Positions 1-6,501 of a stretch of DNA of 10,204 nucleotides are shown here, piece by piece. The position numbers and the translations under genes were made by a program. The number at the start of each line of letters is the position of its first letter. The first letter of the stretch is position 1. The notes below the pieces were generated by a model. It was not told the origin of the DNA. It did not search any database and saw only the letters and a list, made by a program, of their open reading frames with translations. Origin of the DNA: JAOUJD01 sp963841815 (lineage in GTDB: Bacteria > Pseudomonadota > Gammaproteobacteria > Burkholderiales > Burkholderiaceae_F); contig CAWJEE010000005.1 of assembly GCA_963841815.1 (NCBI GenBank), forward strand, positions 1 to 10,204, in the 5' to 3' direction.

Positions 1-589
1 CCAGCGCTGCACGGCGGTCAAGCGCATGCTGGTGCACGCGAGCGTCGCCGACGACTTCGTCGACCGCCTGGTCGCGAAGACCAGGGCCGTGAAGTACGGC
101 GACCCGCTGGATCCGGCCACCGACATGGGCACGGTGATCGACGAGGCCGCGGCACGCGAGTTCGAGGTGCGGGTCGACGGCGCGGTCGCGCGCGGCGCCC
201 GGGTGCTCGCGGGACACGTCCGCCGCGGGGCGCTCTATGCGCCGACTGTGGTCGACCGCGTGTTGCCCGACATGCCCCTGGTGAAGGAGGAGACGTTCGG
301 GCCGGTCTCGCCGGTGATCCGTTTCGGGTCGATCGACGAGGCGATCGCGATCAGCAACTCGACCGCTTACGGCCTGTCCTCGGCGGTCTGCACGAACCGG
401 CTCGACTACATCACCCGCTTCATCTCGGAGCTGAACGTCGGCACCGTGAACGTGCGCGAAGTGCCGGGATACCGGCTCGAACTCACGCCTTTCGGGGGAA
501 TCAAGGACTCGGGCCTCGGGTACAAGGAAGGCGTGCTCGAAGCGATGAAGAGCTTCACCAACACGAAGACCTACTCGCTGCCCTGGTAG
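1..589 (+). CDS. phnY: Phosphonoacetaldehyde dehydrogenase, C-terminal part (5' end outside window)
   Basis: Aldehyde dehydrogenase superfamily fragment of 195 codons, read in the frame starting at base 2. The second to fourth codons read R-C-T, the end of the GQRCT catalytic motif, so the nucleophilic Cys (bases 8-10) is present and the Rossmann half lies upstream of the window. The ATG at 26 is therefore internal. Downstream come the EETFGPV cofactor motif, PGYRLELTPFGG and an ending in TKTYSLPW, a combination I recognise from phosphonoacetaldehyde dehydrogenases. That enzyme oxidises phosphonoacetaldehyde to phosphonoacetate with NAD+ in 2-aminoethylphosphonate breakdown. From memory, the Arg just before the catalytic Cys and the Arg of PGYR correspond to phosphonate-binding residues in Sinorhizobium meliloti PhnY; the second match is approximate. 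The following HD-oxygenase and Na/Pi genes support the assignment. The alternative is another GAPN/succinate-semialdehyde-like dehydrogenase, less likely given the C-terminal motifs. Confidence 0.85.
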   Translation, partial: QRCTAVKRMLVHASVADDFVDRLVAKTRAVKYGDPLDPATDMGTVIDEAAAREFEVRVDGAVARGARVLAGHVRRGALYAPTVVDRVLPDMPLVKEETFGPVSPVIRFGSIDEAIAISNSTAYGLSSAVCTNRLDYITRFISELNVGTVNVREVPGYRLELTPFGGIKDSGLGYKEGVLEAMKSFTNTKTYSLPW

Positions 590-620
590 CGAAGAAAAGG
601 CGCGGAACCAGGCAACCCGG

Positions 621-2303
621 ATGCAGACCCTCCTCAACCTGTTGGCGGCCATCGCGCTGCTCGTCTGGGGCACCCACATCGTGCGTACCGGCGTGCTGCG
701 CGTGTACGGCGCCAGCCTGCGCCAGGTCCTGCGCCGCAACGTCGGCAATCGCGGGACCGGCTTTGTCGCCGGCGTCGCGGTCACCGGCCTGCTGCAGAGC
801 TCGACCGCGACGGCGCTGCTCGCGTCGTCCTTCGTGTCGCAGGGGCTGATCGGAACGGCGGCCGCGTTGGCCGTGATGCTCGGCGCCGACGTCGGCACCG
901 CGCTGATGGTGCAGGTCTTCTCCCTGAACCTGACGTGGCTCGCGCCGCTGCTGATCGTCGGCGGCGTCATCGTGTATCTGTCCAAGAAGAACGAACGCGC
1001 CGGCCAGATCGGCAAGATCGCGCTGGGCCTCGGCGTGATGATCCTCGCGCTGCAGCTGATCGGCCAGGCCACGCTGCCGCTGACCAAAGCCGCCGGGGTG
1101 CGCGTGCTGTTTGCGCAGATTTCCGGTGACCTGCTGCTCGACGTGCTGATCGGCGCCCTGCTCGCGGTGGCTTCGTATTCGAGCCTGGCGGTGGTGCTGC
1201 TGGTCGCATCGCTCGCGGCGGCCAACATCGTGCCGGCGCACGCGGCGCTGTCGGTCGTGCTCGGCGCCAACCTCGGCAGCGGACTGCTGGCGCTGATCAC
1301 CACGTGGAAGGCAGACCCGATCACGCGCCGCGTGCCGCTCGGCAACTTCGTGTTCAAGGCCGCGGGCGTGGGGCTCGCACTGCTCGCGCTGCCGTTCGCC
1401 ACGCCGTACCTGCTGAAGCTGCACTCCGATCCCAAGCAGCTCGTCGTCTACTTCCACCTGCTGTTCAACGTCCTGCTCGCGCTGACGTTCATCGGCCTCA
1501 CCCGGCGGGTTGCCGACCTCACCGAGAAGTGGCTGCCCGCGCCACGCCTGGCGGAGACGCCCGGCGAGCCGCGGCACCTGGACCCGGTCGCGCTCGACAC
1601 GCCCGCCCTCGCGCTCGGCAACGCGGCGCGCGAAGCCATCCGGCTGGCCGATACGGTCCAGGAGATGCTCAGCGGTCTGCTGGAGGTCCTGCGGCACGAC
1701 AGCGTTCAGCTGGCCGAGGAGCTGCGGCGCAAGGACGACGAGATCGACCGGCTGTACTCCGCCATCAAGCGCTACCTCGCGCAGATCAGCCGAGAGGCGC
1801 TGGAAGCACGCGAGTCCAGGCGATGGACCGAGATCATCCAGTTCACGATCAACATGGAGCACGTGGGCGACATCATCGAGCGCCTGCTGCTCGACGTCGC
1901 CGAGCGGAAGATCCAGCACGGCCTCTCGTTCTCCGAAGCGGGCCTGCAGGAGATCAGCGACTTGCACGCGCGGCTGATCGGCAACCTGCAGCTGTCGGTC
2001 GCGGTGTTCCTCAACGGAGACCTGAAGTCCGCGCAAAAGCTGATCGCGGAGAAGGTGACCTTCCGCGAACTCGAGATGCGCTACGCGGAGAGCCACCTGC
2101 ACCGGTTGTCGGAGAACACGCCGCAGTCGGTCGAGACCAGCTCCCTGCACCTGGACCTGCTTTCGGACTTCAAGCGCATCAACTCGCTGTTCTGTTCCGT
2201 CTCCTACCCGATCCTCGAATCCGCGGGCGTGCTGTCGAAGACGCGGGTGCTGGCCGAACAGGGTGGCGCGTTCAACTCCGATCGAACCCCTGCCGCAAGC
2301 TGA
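621..2303 (+). CDS. Na/Pi cotransporter family protein with C-terminal PhoU-like domain
   Basis: A 560-residue inner-membrane protein. Residues 1-295 form several hydrophobic segments in two related halves. The first half has the family signature Q59-S-S-T-A followed by an LGADVGT loop (87-93). The second half has S185-Y-S-S-L-A and GANLGS (215-220). Residues about 325-540 are soluble, helical and charged, with PhoU-like metal-site patterns KDDEIDRLY (371-379) and EHVGDIIER (413-421). This layout matches the YjbB/NptA family, which moves phosphate with or against sodium; E. coli YjbB has been linked to phosphate export. The gene starts 31 nt after the dehydrogenase stop and ends one base before the HD-oxygenase ATG, so the three are probably co-transcribed, and it may handle phosphate freed from phosphonates. 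The RBS is weak (AGG at 610-612). The Gln of the second QSSS motif is replaced by Tyr. The direction of transport cannot be read from sequence. Confidence 0.9.
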   Translation: MQTLLNLLAAIALLVWGTHIVRTGVLRVYGASLRQVLRRNVGNRGTGFVAGVAVTGLLQSSTATALLASSFVSQGLIGTAAALAVMLGADVGTALMVQVFSLNLTWLAPLLIVGGVIVYLSKKNERAGQIGKIALGLGVMILALQLIGQATLPLTKAAGVRVLFAQISGDLLLDVLIGALLAVASYSSLAVVLLVASLAAANIVPAHAALSVVLGANLGSGLLALITTWKADPITRRVPLGNFVFKAAGVGLALLALPFATPYLLKLHSDPKQLVVYFHLLFNVLLALTFIGLTRRVADLTEKWLPAPRLAETPGEPRHLDPVALDTPALALGNAAREAIRLADTVQEMLSGLLEVLRHDSVQLAEELRRKDDEIDRLYSAIKRYLAQISREALEARESRRWTEIIQFTINMEHVGDIIERLLLDVAERKIQHGLSFSEAGLQEISDLHARLIGNLQLSVAVFLNGDLKSAQKLIAEKVTFRELEMRYAESHLHRLSENTPQSVETSSLHLDLLSDFKRINSLFCSVSYPILESAGVLSKTRVLAEQGGAFNSDRTPAAS

Positions 2304-2304
2304 C

Positions 2305-2871
2305 ATGGCATTGACGCTCAACGACATCGAAGGACTGTTCGCCGCCAAGGGCGCCCGCATGTACGCCGGCGAGCCGGTCACGCAACTGCAGCACGCGCTG
2401 CAGTCGGCTCACCTCGCCGAACAGGACGGCGCCAGCGACGCGCTGGTCGTTGCGTCCTTCCTGCACGACCTCGGCCACCTGATCAACGACCAGGGCGAGA
2501 CGCCGACGCTGCGCGGGATCGACGACCGTCACGAGTACGTCGCGCTGCCGTTCCTGCGCGACCTGTTCGGCGCGGCCGTGCTGCAGCCGATCCGCCTGCA
2601 CGTCGACGCCAAGCGCTACCTGTGCGCGCGCGGCGACGGCACGGTCACCGGTGCCGAGTACTGGGCCGCGCTGTCGATCGATTCGAAGCGCAGCCTCGAG
2701 CTCCAGGGCGGGATCTTGAGCGAGGGGCAGGCCGCCGCGTTCAAGGCCGAAACGTACTCCGAAGACGGCGTTCGCCTGCGGCTGTGGGACGACCGCGCCA
2801 AGCTGCAGGACGCGCAGACCCCGCCGCTCGCGCACTACCTCGCCCTGGCCACGCGCGTCGCGGCTCGCTGA
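2305..2871 (+). CDS. PhnZ/TmpB-like HD-domain di-iron oxygenase, phosphonate degradation
   Basis: A 188-residue protein, close to the roughly 190 residues of PhnZ. Members of this family sit in phosphonate operons, and the characterised ones (PhnZ, TmpB) use a mixed-valent di-iron centre and O2 to cleave the C-P bond of 1-hydroxyphosphonates, releasing phosphate. Visible HD ligands are H30, H54-D55, H76, H99 and D162 or D163. Residues matching substrate-site positions recalled for PhnZ are Y20 and E23 (YAGE), H58 and K103. The start is ATG 2305, one base after the transporter stop; an in-frame GTG at 2263 would add 14 residues inside the upstream gene and is less likely. No clear Shine-Dalgarno precedes it, which suggests translational coupling. 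The 2-oxoglutarate-dependent hydroxylase that supplies PhnZ or TmpB substrate is not in the window, so the substrate is open. It may be a TmpB-type enzyme or an undefined relative. Confidence 0.88.
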   Translation: MALTLNDIEGLFAAKGARMYAGEPVTQLQHALQSAHLAEQDGASDALVVASFLHDLGHLINDQGETPTLRGIDDRHEYVALPFLRDLFGAAVLQPIRLHVDAKRYLCARGDGTVTGAEYWAALSIDSKRSLELQGGILSEGQAAAFKAETYSEDGVRLRLWDDRAKLQDAQTPPLAHYLALATRVAAR

Positions 2872-2895
2872 GCACGCAGCTGGCTGGGCGATAAT
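2868..2895 (+). promoter_or_regulatory. Possible sigma-70 promoter before the thioredoxin-like lipoprotein
   Basis: A GATAAT hexamer at 2890-2895 (five of six matches to TATAAT) stands out in G/C-rich sequence. A poor -35 candidate, CTGAGC, lies at 2868-2873 with a 16-nt spacer and overlaps the stop of the HD-oxygenase gene. Transcription from here would leave a leader of about 20 nt before the ATG at 2922. It may separate the next two genes from the phosphonate operon. The call rests on the -10 match only. Confidence 0.35.
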
Positions 2896-2921
2896 CCGCG
2901 GCCCTGCCCGGAGCACGATCC

Positions 2922-4502
2922 ATGATGCGTTCCCTGCTGCTCGTCGCCGTCGCCCTTCTGTCGGCCTGCTCGAAGGTTCCGGAGCCGGCGCCGCAGGCGT
3001 CAACCGCTGCCGCCAGTCCGGCGAAGGCCGGGATCGAGTGGGTGCGACCGCAGAGCGTCGCCGACGTGGATCGCGCGTTCGAGGATGCGAAATCGCGAAA
3101 CCAGCCCGTCTTCCTGTTCTGGACCGCCGTGTGGTGTCCGCCGTGCAACCAGGTGAAGAGCACCATTTTCACGAGGCCGGACTTCATCGAGAAGTCGCGC
3201 TCCTTCGTCCCGGTGTACGTCGACGCCGACAGCCCGAGCGGCCAGGTGCTCGGCGAGCGCTTCAAGGTACGCGGCTACCCGACCATGGTGCTGCTTGGCG
3301 GCGGCGGACAGGAACTGACGCGTCTCGCCGGCTCGGTCGACGCATCGAAGTACATGCAGCTGCTCGACCGCGGGCTGGCCGGCGGCAACTCCGCGAAGCA
3401 GGCGCTCGGGGCGGCCCTCGCGGGCAAGTCACTGTCCGCCGACGACTGGCGGATGCTGGCGTTCTATTCGTGGGAAACCGACGACGGCCAGCTGGTGCCT
3501 GAAAAGGACGTTCCGGCGACGCTGCTGAAGCTCGCCGCCGTGTGCCCTACCGGGGAGCGCGAGGCCTCGTCGCGCCTCGTCCTCGAAGCGTTGCACGCCG
3601 CGTCGCAGGCCAGCGACACGAAACCGAAACTCGACAAGGCCGACGCCATCGCGAGCGTGGGGAGCCTGCTCGAACAGCCCGAGCTGGTCCGCGCCAATCA
3701 GGACATCCTCGGCTACGCCGCCGACGGCATCGTCGGCCTCCTCACCGAAGCCAAGTCGAAGGAACGCGTCGACCTGAAGGCCCAGTGGATCGCGGCCCTC
3801 GACAAGCTCGCCGCGGAGCCGAAGCTCTCCAACGCCGGACGGATGTACGCGATGCTCGGCAAGGTCGAGCTCGCGCGGCTCGACGACAAGGACGGCCCGT
3901 TACCGCCCGCGCTCGTGGAGGAAGTGAAGGCGCAAGCGGCGCGCGTCGACCGCGAGATCGAGGACCTCGACGAGCGCCAGGCCGTGATCACGCTTGCCGG
4001 CGGCGTGCTCGCCCGCGCCGGCCTGCTCGACGAGTCCGATGCGCTGCTGACGGCCGAACTGAAGCGATCGCACTCGCCCTACTACTACATGTCACAACTC
4101 GCCTCGAACGCGAAGAAACGCGGCACGCCGGAAGGCAAGGCGGCGGCCGTCGACTGGTCGCGCCGGGCATACGAAAGCGCGCGGGGCACGGCGACGCGGC
4201 TGCGCTGGGGCGGCAACTACCTGAACACGCTGCTCGAACTGACGCCTCAGGATGCAGCGGCGGTCGAGAAGGCCGGCACGCAGGTGCTCGGGGAAATCAA
4301 GCCCGGCAGCGTGCAACTCACGGGCAACAACCGCGCAGCGCTCGACCGCATGAGCAAGCGCCTGGTCGCCTGGAACAAGGACGGCCGGCACGACGACGTG
4401 CTCGCGCGCCTGAACGGCGCGTTGAAGGACAAGTGCGCCGCGCCGAGCGCGGTCGACCCGGCGTGGTGCGAGTCGCTGTTCGTGCCGTCGAAGCGCGCCT
4501 GA
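2922..4502 (+). CDS. Thioredoxin-fold lipoprotein with long helical C-terminal region
   Basis: A 526-residue predicted lipoprotein. The N-terminus is a short signal peptide with lipobox L13-S-A-C16, followed by a Pro/Ala-rich linker to about residue 38. Residues about 45-155 are a thioredoxin fold with active site W71-C72-P-P-C75 and a GYPT loop whose Pro (P120) is the expected cis-proline. This points to a membrane-anchored periplasmic thiol-disulfide protein, reducing or isomerising, in the DsbD-gamma/SoxW-like group. Residues about 160-526 have no domain I recognise; they are Ala/Leu/Lys-rich, probably all-helical and TPR-like, with a Cys pair near the C-terminus (KDKC and AWCESLF). GGAG at 2910-2913 lies 8 nt before the first of two adjacent ATG codons, so the first was chosen. 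It is followed 3 nt later by the HisN-like gene. The redox partner is unknown. Confidence 0.85.
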   Translation: MMRSLLLVAVALLSACSKVPEPAPQASTAAASPAKAGIEWVRPQSVADVDRAFEDAKSRNQPVFLFWTAVWCPPCNQVKSTIFTRPDFIEKSRSFVPVYVDADSPSGQVLGERFKVRGYPTMVLLGGGGQELTRLAGSVDASKYMQLLDRGLAGGNSAKQALGAALAGKSLSADDWRMLAFYSWETDDGQLVPEKDVPATLLKLAAVCPTGEREASSRLVLEALHAASQASDTKPKLDKADAIASVGSLLEQPELVRANQDILGYAADGIVGLLTEAKSKERVDLKAQWIAALDKLAAEPKLSNAGRMYAMLGKVELARLDDKDGPLPPALVEEVKAQAARVDREIEDLDERQAVITLAGGVLARAGLLDESDALLTAELKRSHSPYYYMSQLASNAKKRGTPEGKAAAVDWSRRAYESARGTATRLRWGGNYLNTLLELTPQDAAAVEKAGTQVLGEIKPGSVQLTGNNRAALDRMSKRLVAWNKDGRHDDVLARLNGALKDKCAAPSAVDPAWCESLFVPSKRA

Positions 4503-4505
4503 ACA

Positions 4506-5324
4506 GTGGCGACCTACAGCGCCCCGCTGACGCGCGCCGAGGAGCGCGAGTTCGTGCGGTTCATGCACGAGCTGATCGGCATCGCGTTCGCCACGATCCG
4601 CGGGTACTTCATGACCGGCACGGCCGTCGTCACGAAAGGCGATGCGAGCCCGGTCACGATGGCCGACCGCAGCGCCGAGGAAGCGATGCGGCACCTGATC
4701 GAGCGGCGCTACCCTCGCCACGCCATCATGGGCGAGGAACACGGCAACAAGCCGGGCGAGCGCTATCGCTGGGTGCTGGACCCCATCGACGGCACGCGCG
4801 CCTTCATCACCAACTGCTTCCTCTTCGGCACGTTGATCGCCCTCGAACGCGACGACGGCGAAGGCTTTCGCCCGGTGCTCGGCGTGATCGGCCATCCGGC
4901 CGCTGGCGTCGCCCTGATCGGCCACGCGGGCGCATCCACCCTGTACGCGAGCGATGGCTCGTCGCGCGCGACGCGCGTGCGTCCCTGCGCGCGCCTGGCC
5001 GACGCAACCGTCCTCGCGACGACGCACTGGTCCACTGGCGAGCAGCGCGGCGGCGCCGCCGTCGAGCGGATCATCCGCGCCGCGAAGCTGTACCGGACCT
5101 GGGGCGACTGCTTCGGCTACTTCGCCCTCGCAACGGGGGGCGCCGACCTGATGCTGGACCCCACGCTCGCGTACTGGGACGTCGCGGCGATCGTGCCGGT
5201 CGTCGAGGGCGCAGGCGGCGCGGTCACATCCTGGCACGGCGGCGATCCCCTCGCCGAGCTCTCGCTGATCGCAAGCGCCGGCCCCTTGAACGAGGTGGCG
5301 CTCGAACTGCTGTGGCGGGGTTGA
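4506..5324 (+). CDS. hisN: Inositol monophosphatase family protein, probable HisN-type histidinol-phosphatase
   Basis: A 272-residue protein of the Mg2+-dependent inositol monophosphatase superfamily. Metal-binding motifs are all present: GEE (E77, E78), the D92-P-I-D95-G-T loop, and W-D225-V-A-A near the C-terminus. The wording around them (DGTRAFI..CFLFGTLIAL, WGDCFGY, ATGGADLMLDP, VVEGAGGAVT) fits the HisN branch, which dephosphorylates L-histidinol phosphate in histidine synthesis, better than SuhB or CysQ. No other his gene is in the window, so the substrate rests on motif resemblance. The start is GTG at 4506, 3 nt after the lipoprotein stop; no strong RBS is visible, and a later ATG at 4563 would cut into the first helix. 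The gene ends one base before the stop codon of the opposite-strand YbdK gene. Confidence 0.8.
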   Translation: MATYSAPLTRAEEREFVRFMHELIGIAFATIRGYFMTGTAVVTKGDASPVTMADRSAEEAMRHLIERRYPRHAIMGEEHGNKPGERYRWVLDPIDGTRAFITNCFLFGTLIALERDDGEGFRPVLGVIGHPAAGVALIGHAGASTLYASDGSSRATRVRPCARLADATVLATTHWSTGEQRGGAAVERIIRAAKLYRTWGDCFGYFALATGGADLMLDPTLAYWDVAAIVPVVEGAGGAVTSWHGGDPLAELSLIASAGPLNEVALELLWRG

Positions 5325-5325
5325 C

Positions 5326-6501
5326 CTACAGCGCGCCGACGCGCTGCACGGGCACCGGCGGCAGGACGGGCGCCCCGCGCGCGCCGCGAAACCGTTCCGC
5401 AGAGCGCAGCACGAGTTCTGCCATCGAATGGTGGCCCTGGTAGGTCTCGCGTTGCCAGCGGGCGTCGTTGCCGTCGGCGCGTACCCACCGCTCGATCTCT
5501 TCCATGGCGGCGAGTGAGCCGAGCTCGCGGGCCAGCGGCCGCACCTGCTCGAGGGTGGCGAGCACTTCCTGGTGCACCGGGCGCACCGCGCCGGTCGTGC
5601 CGTCGATCAGCTGGCCCTCGAGGCCGAACCGGCACGCCTGGAAGCGGTTGTAGTTGTAGGTGACGTAGATGTCCTCGCTCTCCGGCGGCGCCGGATGCTC
5701 GAGCAGCATCCGGCAGATGGCCTGCACGTAGGCGGCGAGTGCGGCCGCCCGCTCCACCGTGAGCGGCGTGTCGAACACGCGCACCTCGATCGTCCCGTAC
5801 TCGGGCTTGGGCCGGATGTCCCAGTAGAAGTCCTTCATGCTCTCGACCACGCCGAGCTTCTTCAACTTGCCGAAGAAGGCCTCGAACGCGGGCCAGTCCG
5901 TCAGGAACGGCGCGCGACCGGACAGCGGGAACGCGTAGACCGAGTTGAGCCGCGCGCAGTCGTACGCGGTGTCGACGCCCTGGAAGTAAGGGCTGCTGGC
6001 CGCGAGCGCGATGAACTGGGGGATGTAGGCGGACAGGCGATGAAGCAGCCACAAGGCCTGCGTCCCGTTCTCGCACCCGATGTGCACGTGCTGCCCGAAC
6101 ACGGTGAACTGCTTCGCCAGGTAGCCGTACAGGCCCGCGACGTGGCGGAACCGCGGGCGATCGTAGATCTGGCGGTCGTACCAGCGCTGGAACGGGTGCG
6201 TTCCGCCGCCCGCGATCTCGAGGTCCAGGCGATCGGCGCCGACGACGAGCGCGTCGCGCATGGCGACCAGCTGGTCCCGCATCGGCTCGAACGCATGCTG
6301 AACCGAGGTGCTGATCTCGAGCATGCTCTCGGTGATCTCGGGCTTCACGTCGCCCGGGAACGGCTGGCGCGTGACCAGCGCGATGAGGTCGGACGCGCCG
6401 CGCGTCAGGTCGCCGGTCCGGCGGTCGATCAGCTGGAGTTCCAGCTCCACGCCCATCGTCAACCACTCGGACTTGCCGAATTCCAGTTGCGTTTCCGTCA
6501 T
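5326..6501 (-). CDS. ybdK: YbdK-family carboxylate-amine ligase (glutamate-cysteine ligase type 2-like)
   Basis: A 391-residue protein of the GCS2 family. It opens with the ATP/Mg-binding GVELEL motif (17-22, E19 and E21), then EITESMLEIST (55-65), GGGTHPFQRW (98-107), GQHVHIG (136-142), an RPKPEYGTIEVRVFD stretch (230-244) and YNYNRFQACRFGLEGQ (282-297), all typical of the YbdK branch. Family members join a carboxylate, usually the gamma-carboxyl of glutamate, to an amine at the cost of ATP; E. coli YbdK has only weak glutamate-cysteine ligase activity, and the natural substrate is uncertain. The ATG overlaps the stop of the antiporter gene (ATGA, 6501-6498), with GAGGA 7 nt upstream (6509-6513), so the two are translated together. 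Its TAG stop is one base from the HisN-like stop on the other strand. The Pro-rich tail (375-391) looks disordered. Confidence 0.88.
   Translation of the reverse strand: MTETQLEFGKSEWLTMGVELELQLIDRRTGDLTRGASDLIALVTRQPFPGDVKPEITESMLEISTSVQHAFEPMRDQLVAMRDALVVGADRLDLEIAGGGTHPFQRWYDRQIYDRPRFRHVAGLYGYLAKQFTVFGQHVHIGCENGTQALWLLHRLSAYIPQFIALAASSPYFQGVDTAYDCARLNSVYAFPLSGRAPFLTDWPAFEAFFGKLKKLGVVESMKDFYWDIRPKPEYGTIEVRVFDTPLTVERAAALAAYVQAICRMLLEHPAPPESEDIYVTYNYNRFQACRFGLEGQLIDGTTGAVRPVHQEVLATLEQVRPLARELGSLAAMEEIERWVRADGNDARWQRETYQGHHSMAELVLRSAERFRGARGAPVLPPVPVQRVGAL

Noticed and set aside
26..589. ATG at 26 as the start of the dehydrogenase
   Set aside because: The frame is open to the window edge, and the catalytic RCT motif lies before this ATG, so the codon is internal.
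555..2381. Long open frame of 608 codons on the minus strand over the Na/Pi transporter gene
   Set aside because: Its translation is rich in Gln, Arg, Asp and His with no domain pattern, as expected opposite a G/C-rich gene; the plus-strand frame has clear family motifs.
4966..4992. CG-alternating run inside the HisN-like gene
   Set aside because: Explained by Arg/Ala codons in a G/C-rich gene; it lies in coding sequence with no flanking structure.
3542..5443. Open frame of 633 codons on the plus strand over the lipoprotein and HisN-like genes
   Set aside because: Arg/Ala-rich composition without motifs, and out of frame with two well-supported genes; a high-GC shadow.
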